Assembly (NCBI GenBank): GCA_030427735.1
Contig: JAUIBP010000008.1
Location: 1-64,000 of the forward strand
Length of the DNA: 64,000 bases
Direction: 5' to 3'
Source: Bacteroidia bacterium
GTDB taxonomy: Bacteria; Bacteroidota; Bacteroidia; Flavobacteriales; Flavobacteriaceae
Under the pieces are notes generated by a model. That model was not told where the DNA came from. It saw only the letters and a program-made list of their open reading frames with translations, and did not search any database. Made by a program: the position numbers and the translations under genes. Each line of letters opens with the position of its first letter. Within the stretch, counting starts at the first letter, position 1. Shown here in pieces: positions 62,653 to 64,000 of this stretch.

Positions 62653-63099
62653 TTACAGACGCATAATAAAATTATCTTTATTAAGATTAGATGTGTTGTA
62701 CTGCCAATTAATTTGAAGCACTTTTTCTATTACCGATTTTAGTTTCGAAAAATCGGTAGGTTTATTGATGTAAATGTTAGCACCGTTTACAAACGTATCG
62801 TGGATGTCGGATTCTGATGATGAGGTAGAATATATGGCTACCGATAAGTCGCTTAAATGATTGCAACTTCTAATTTCCTGTAAACATTCTAAGCCGTTTT
62901 TAACAGGCATGTTTAAATCTAAAAATACCACTTGCGGTAAACTGATGTTAGGAGCGTTCAGGAAATCCATAAACTTTTGGCCATTTTCGAACAAAAATAA
63001 TTTTGTTTGAATTTCTATTTGTTCAATGGCTTCTTTAAATAGAAAACGATCGTCTTCGTCGTCGTCTACCAGGGCAATATTCAAGGCTTTTAGACTCAT
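62653..63099 (-). CDS. single-domain response regulator (CheY-like)
   Basis: A 148-aa receiver domain alone. The acidic pocket is in LVDDDEDDRFLF, the phosphorylated Asp in VVFLDLNMPVKNG (Asp61), and the Thr/Ser and Lys switch residues in IYSTSSSES and YINKPTDF. The DDDEDDRFL form is typical of Bacteroidota response regulators that pair with phytochrome-like or PAS kinases. It lies downstream of the kinase cut by the window edge, its likely partner. Confidence 0.9.
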   Translation of the reverse strand: MSLKALNIALVDDDEDDRFLFKEAIEQIEIQTKLFLFENGQKFMDFLNAPNISLPQVVFLDLNMPVKNGLECLQEIRSCNHLSDLSVAIYSTSSSESDIHDTFVNGANIYINKPTDFSKLKSVIEKVLQINWQYNTSNLNKDNFIMRL

Positions 63100-63230
63100 A
63101 AATGTGTGTAAATTTCTAATTTCAAGACTCTAGTCTTCAAAAGAAATTTTTTAATGACATTAATATTTCGTTTTGAGTAGAAAATAGCAAGTAAACTTAC
63201 GACTTTTTTACTTCTGTTTGCGAAAAATAA

Positions 63231-64000
63231 TTAATTAAAAACACTTTTGTCTGTAGGAATATAAATGTTAAAGGTTGCACCTTCGTTTTCTTGCCCATCT
63301 GCAACAATATATCCTTCGTGGTTTTCTACTATTTTTTTTACGATTGCCAGGCCAATTCCAGTACCTTCGTAAGCCGTTCGGGTGTGCAAACGTTCAAACA
63401 CTTCGAAAATTTGTTCGCCATATTTCGGATCGAACCCAATACCATTATCGCTTACAACTATATGGCAATATTCGGCCTGAGGTTTAAGTTGTTTCCTATT
63501 AAATGTAGCGCCAGAATCTATTACACTCTTTATTTTTATAACTGGAGGCACATCTTGTTTTGCAAATTTTATGGAGTTGCTTATTAAATTATTAAAAAGC
63601 TGGATGAATTGAAACGGAATGATATGCGCCGTGCATAAATTATCTACTTCTAAAGTCACGTTGTTGTCTTGAAGTAATTCCTTTAAGTCGATTTTCACTT
63701 CGTTTATAATGTCGTTTAAATCGGTTTTCTCGAAACTGCGTACCGAGGTGTTGGTTCTGGAATAGGTAAGCAAATCTTTAATTAGCGTTTGCATACGTTC
63801 TGCTGCATTGAGCATGCGATTAAAATATTGTGTGCCAGTAACAGAAAGATTGTCTTTTTCGAGATCTAAAATACGCGACGAAAAAATCTGAATTTTACGC
63901 AAAGGTTCTTGTAAATCGTGACTGGAAATATAAGCGAACGATTGTAATTCTTCATTCATGCGTTGTAGTTCTTCAACAGAATTTTCTAGTTTTATATTGG
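63231..64000 (-). CDS. sensor histidine kinase, C-terminal part (cut by window edge)
   Basis: The reading frame runs off the right edge; 256 C-terminal residues are present. A coiled-coil run (ENSVEELQRMNEELQSF) leads into the H-box AYISSHDLQEPLRKI. N-box ISNSIKFAK, G1 DNGIGFDPKYGEQIF and G2 GTGIGLAIVKKIVE follow. The ATG at 63959 is internal, since coding sequence continues before it. This kinase type often has PAS or GAF sensor domains, which would lie outside the window. The CheY-like gene follows 131 nt later. Confidence 0.9.
   Translation of the reverse strand, partial: NIKLENSVEELQRMNEELQSFAYISSHDLQEPLRKIQIFSSRILDLEKDNLSVTGTQYFNRMLNAAERMQTLIKDLLTYSRTNTSVRSFEKTDLNDIINEVKIDLKELLQDNNVTLEVDNLCTAHIIPFQFIQLFNNLISNSIKFAKQDVPPVIKIKSVIDSGATFNRKQLKPQAEYCHIVVSDNGIGFDPKYGEQIFEVFERLHTRTAYEGTGIGLAIVKKIVENHEGYIVADGQENEGATFNIYIPTDKSVFN

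Noticed and set aside
1-64000. CRISPR arrays, prophage genes, transposases, tRNA genes
   Set aside because: No regularly spaced direct repeats, no phage structural or integrase motifs, no transposase motifs and no cloverleaf sequence were seen; the only repeats are the AGAGGCTGT family.

Overview
The window is from a member of the Bacteroidota, most likely a marine Flavobacteriaceae. The DNA is AT-rich. It carries the gliding/type IX secretion block gldJ-porU-porV. Several upstream regions have the Bacteroidota promoter pattern TTG/TTTG, about 19 nt, then TAnnTTTG, and clear Shine-Dalgarno sequences are scarce. The left edge cuts the 3' end of a 5S rRNA, so an rRNA operon lies just outside; the right edge cuts a sensor kinase gene. 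I do not name a species.

Layout. 1-8.6 kb: 5S end and terminator, a small outer-membrane barrel, then gldJ (minus) divergent from porU-porV. 8.7-19.8 kb: housekeeping genes: cdd, pdhA-pdhC, a short-chain dehydrogenase, a HAD phosphatase, ctlX, a TPR histidine kinase, argS and a DUF481 protein. 19.9-24.5 kb: a four-gene minus-strand efflux operon (TetR regulator, TolC-like, EmrA-like, EmrB-like) with a perfect palindrome over its promoter. 24.6-33.5 kb: a GNAT-nitrilase fusion, trmL, an unlisted 47-aa gene, and a complete trp operon trpE-G-D-C-(F::B)-A. The trp operon is preceded by a readable attenuator: a leader peptide with three consecutive Trp codons and mutually exclusive hairpins. 33.6-37.5 kb: yceI, a nitroreductase and their MarR regulator with two matching operators, then two thioredoxin-fold proteins and two rhodaneses.

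37.9-59 kb is a nitrate/nitrite assimilation island. It holds an alginate-export-type porin, nirB, nirD, a DUF4202 protein, a NarX-like sensor and NarL-like regulator, a NarK-type transporter, a large nitrate reductase fused to FAD and [2Fe-2S] modules, and a protein that looks like a cofactor-less sulfite-reductase fold carrying a rubredoxin. Converging on it is an eleven-gene minus-strand operon (moeA, ModE-like, TauE/SafE, mobA, cobA, the siroheme dehydrogenase, moaD, moaE, moaCB, moaA) that supplies molybdopterin and siroheme, the two cofactors the reductases need. Two sequence motifs recur in front of nirB and narK, and one of them also in front of moeA; they are the best candidates for the regulon's operators. 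59-64 kb: a membrane metallophosphoesterase, an ArsC-like protein, an AraC regulator, a response regulator and the cut sensor kinase.

A repeat family with AGAGGCTGT/ACAGCCTCT ends occurs three times (near 1.0, 37.5 and 62.5 kb), always at gene 3' ends. The features I rate as most worth following are the trp attenuator, the degenerate reductase-fold/rubredoxin protein, the shared nitrate-regulon motifs and the repeat family. No CRISPR array, prophage, insertion-sequence transposase or tRNA was seen.
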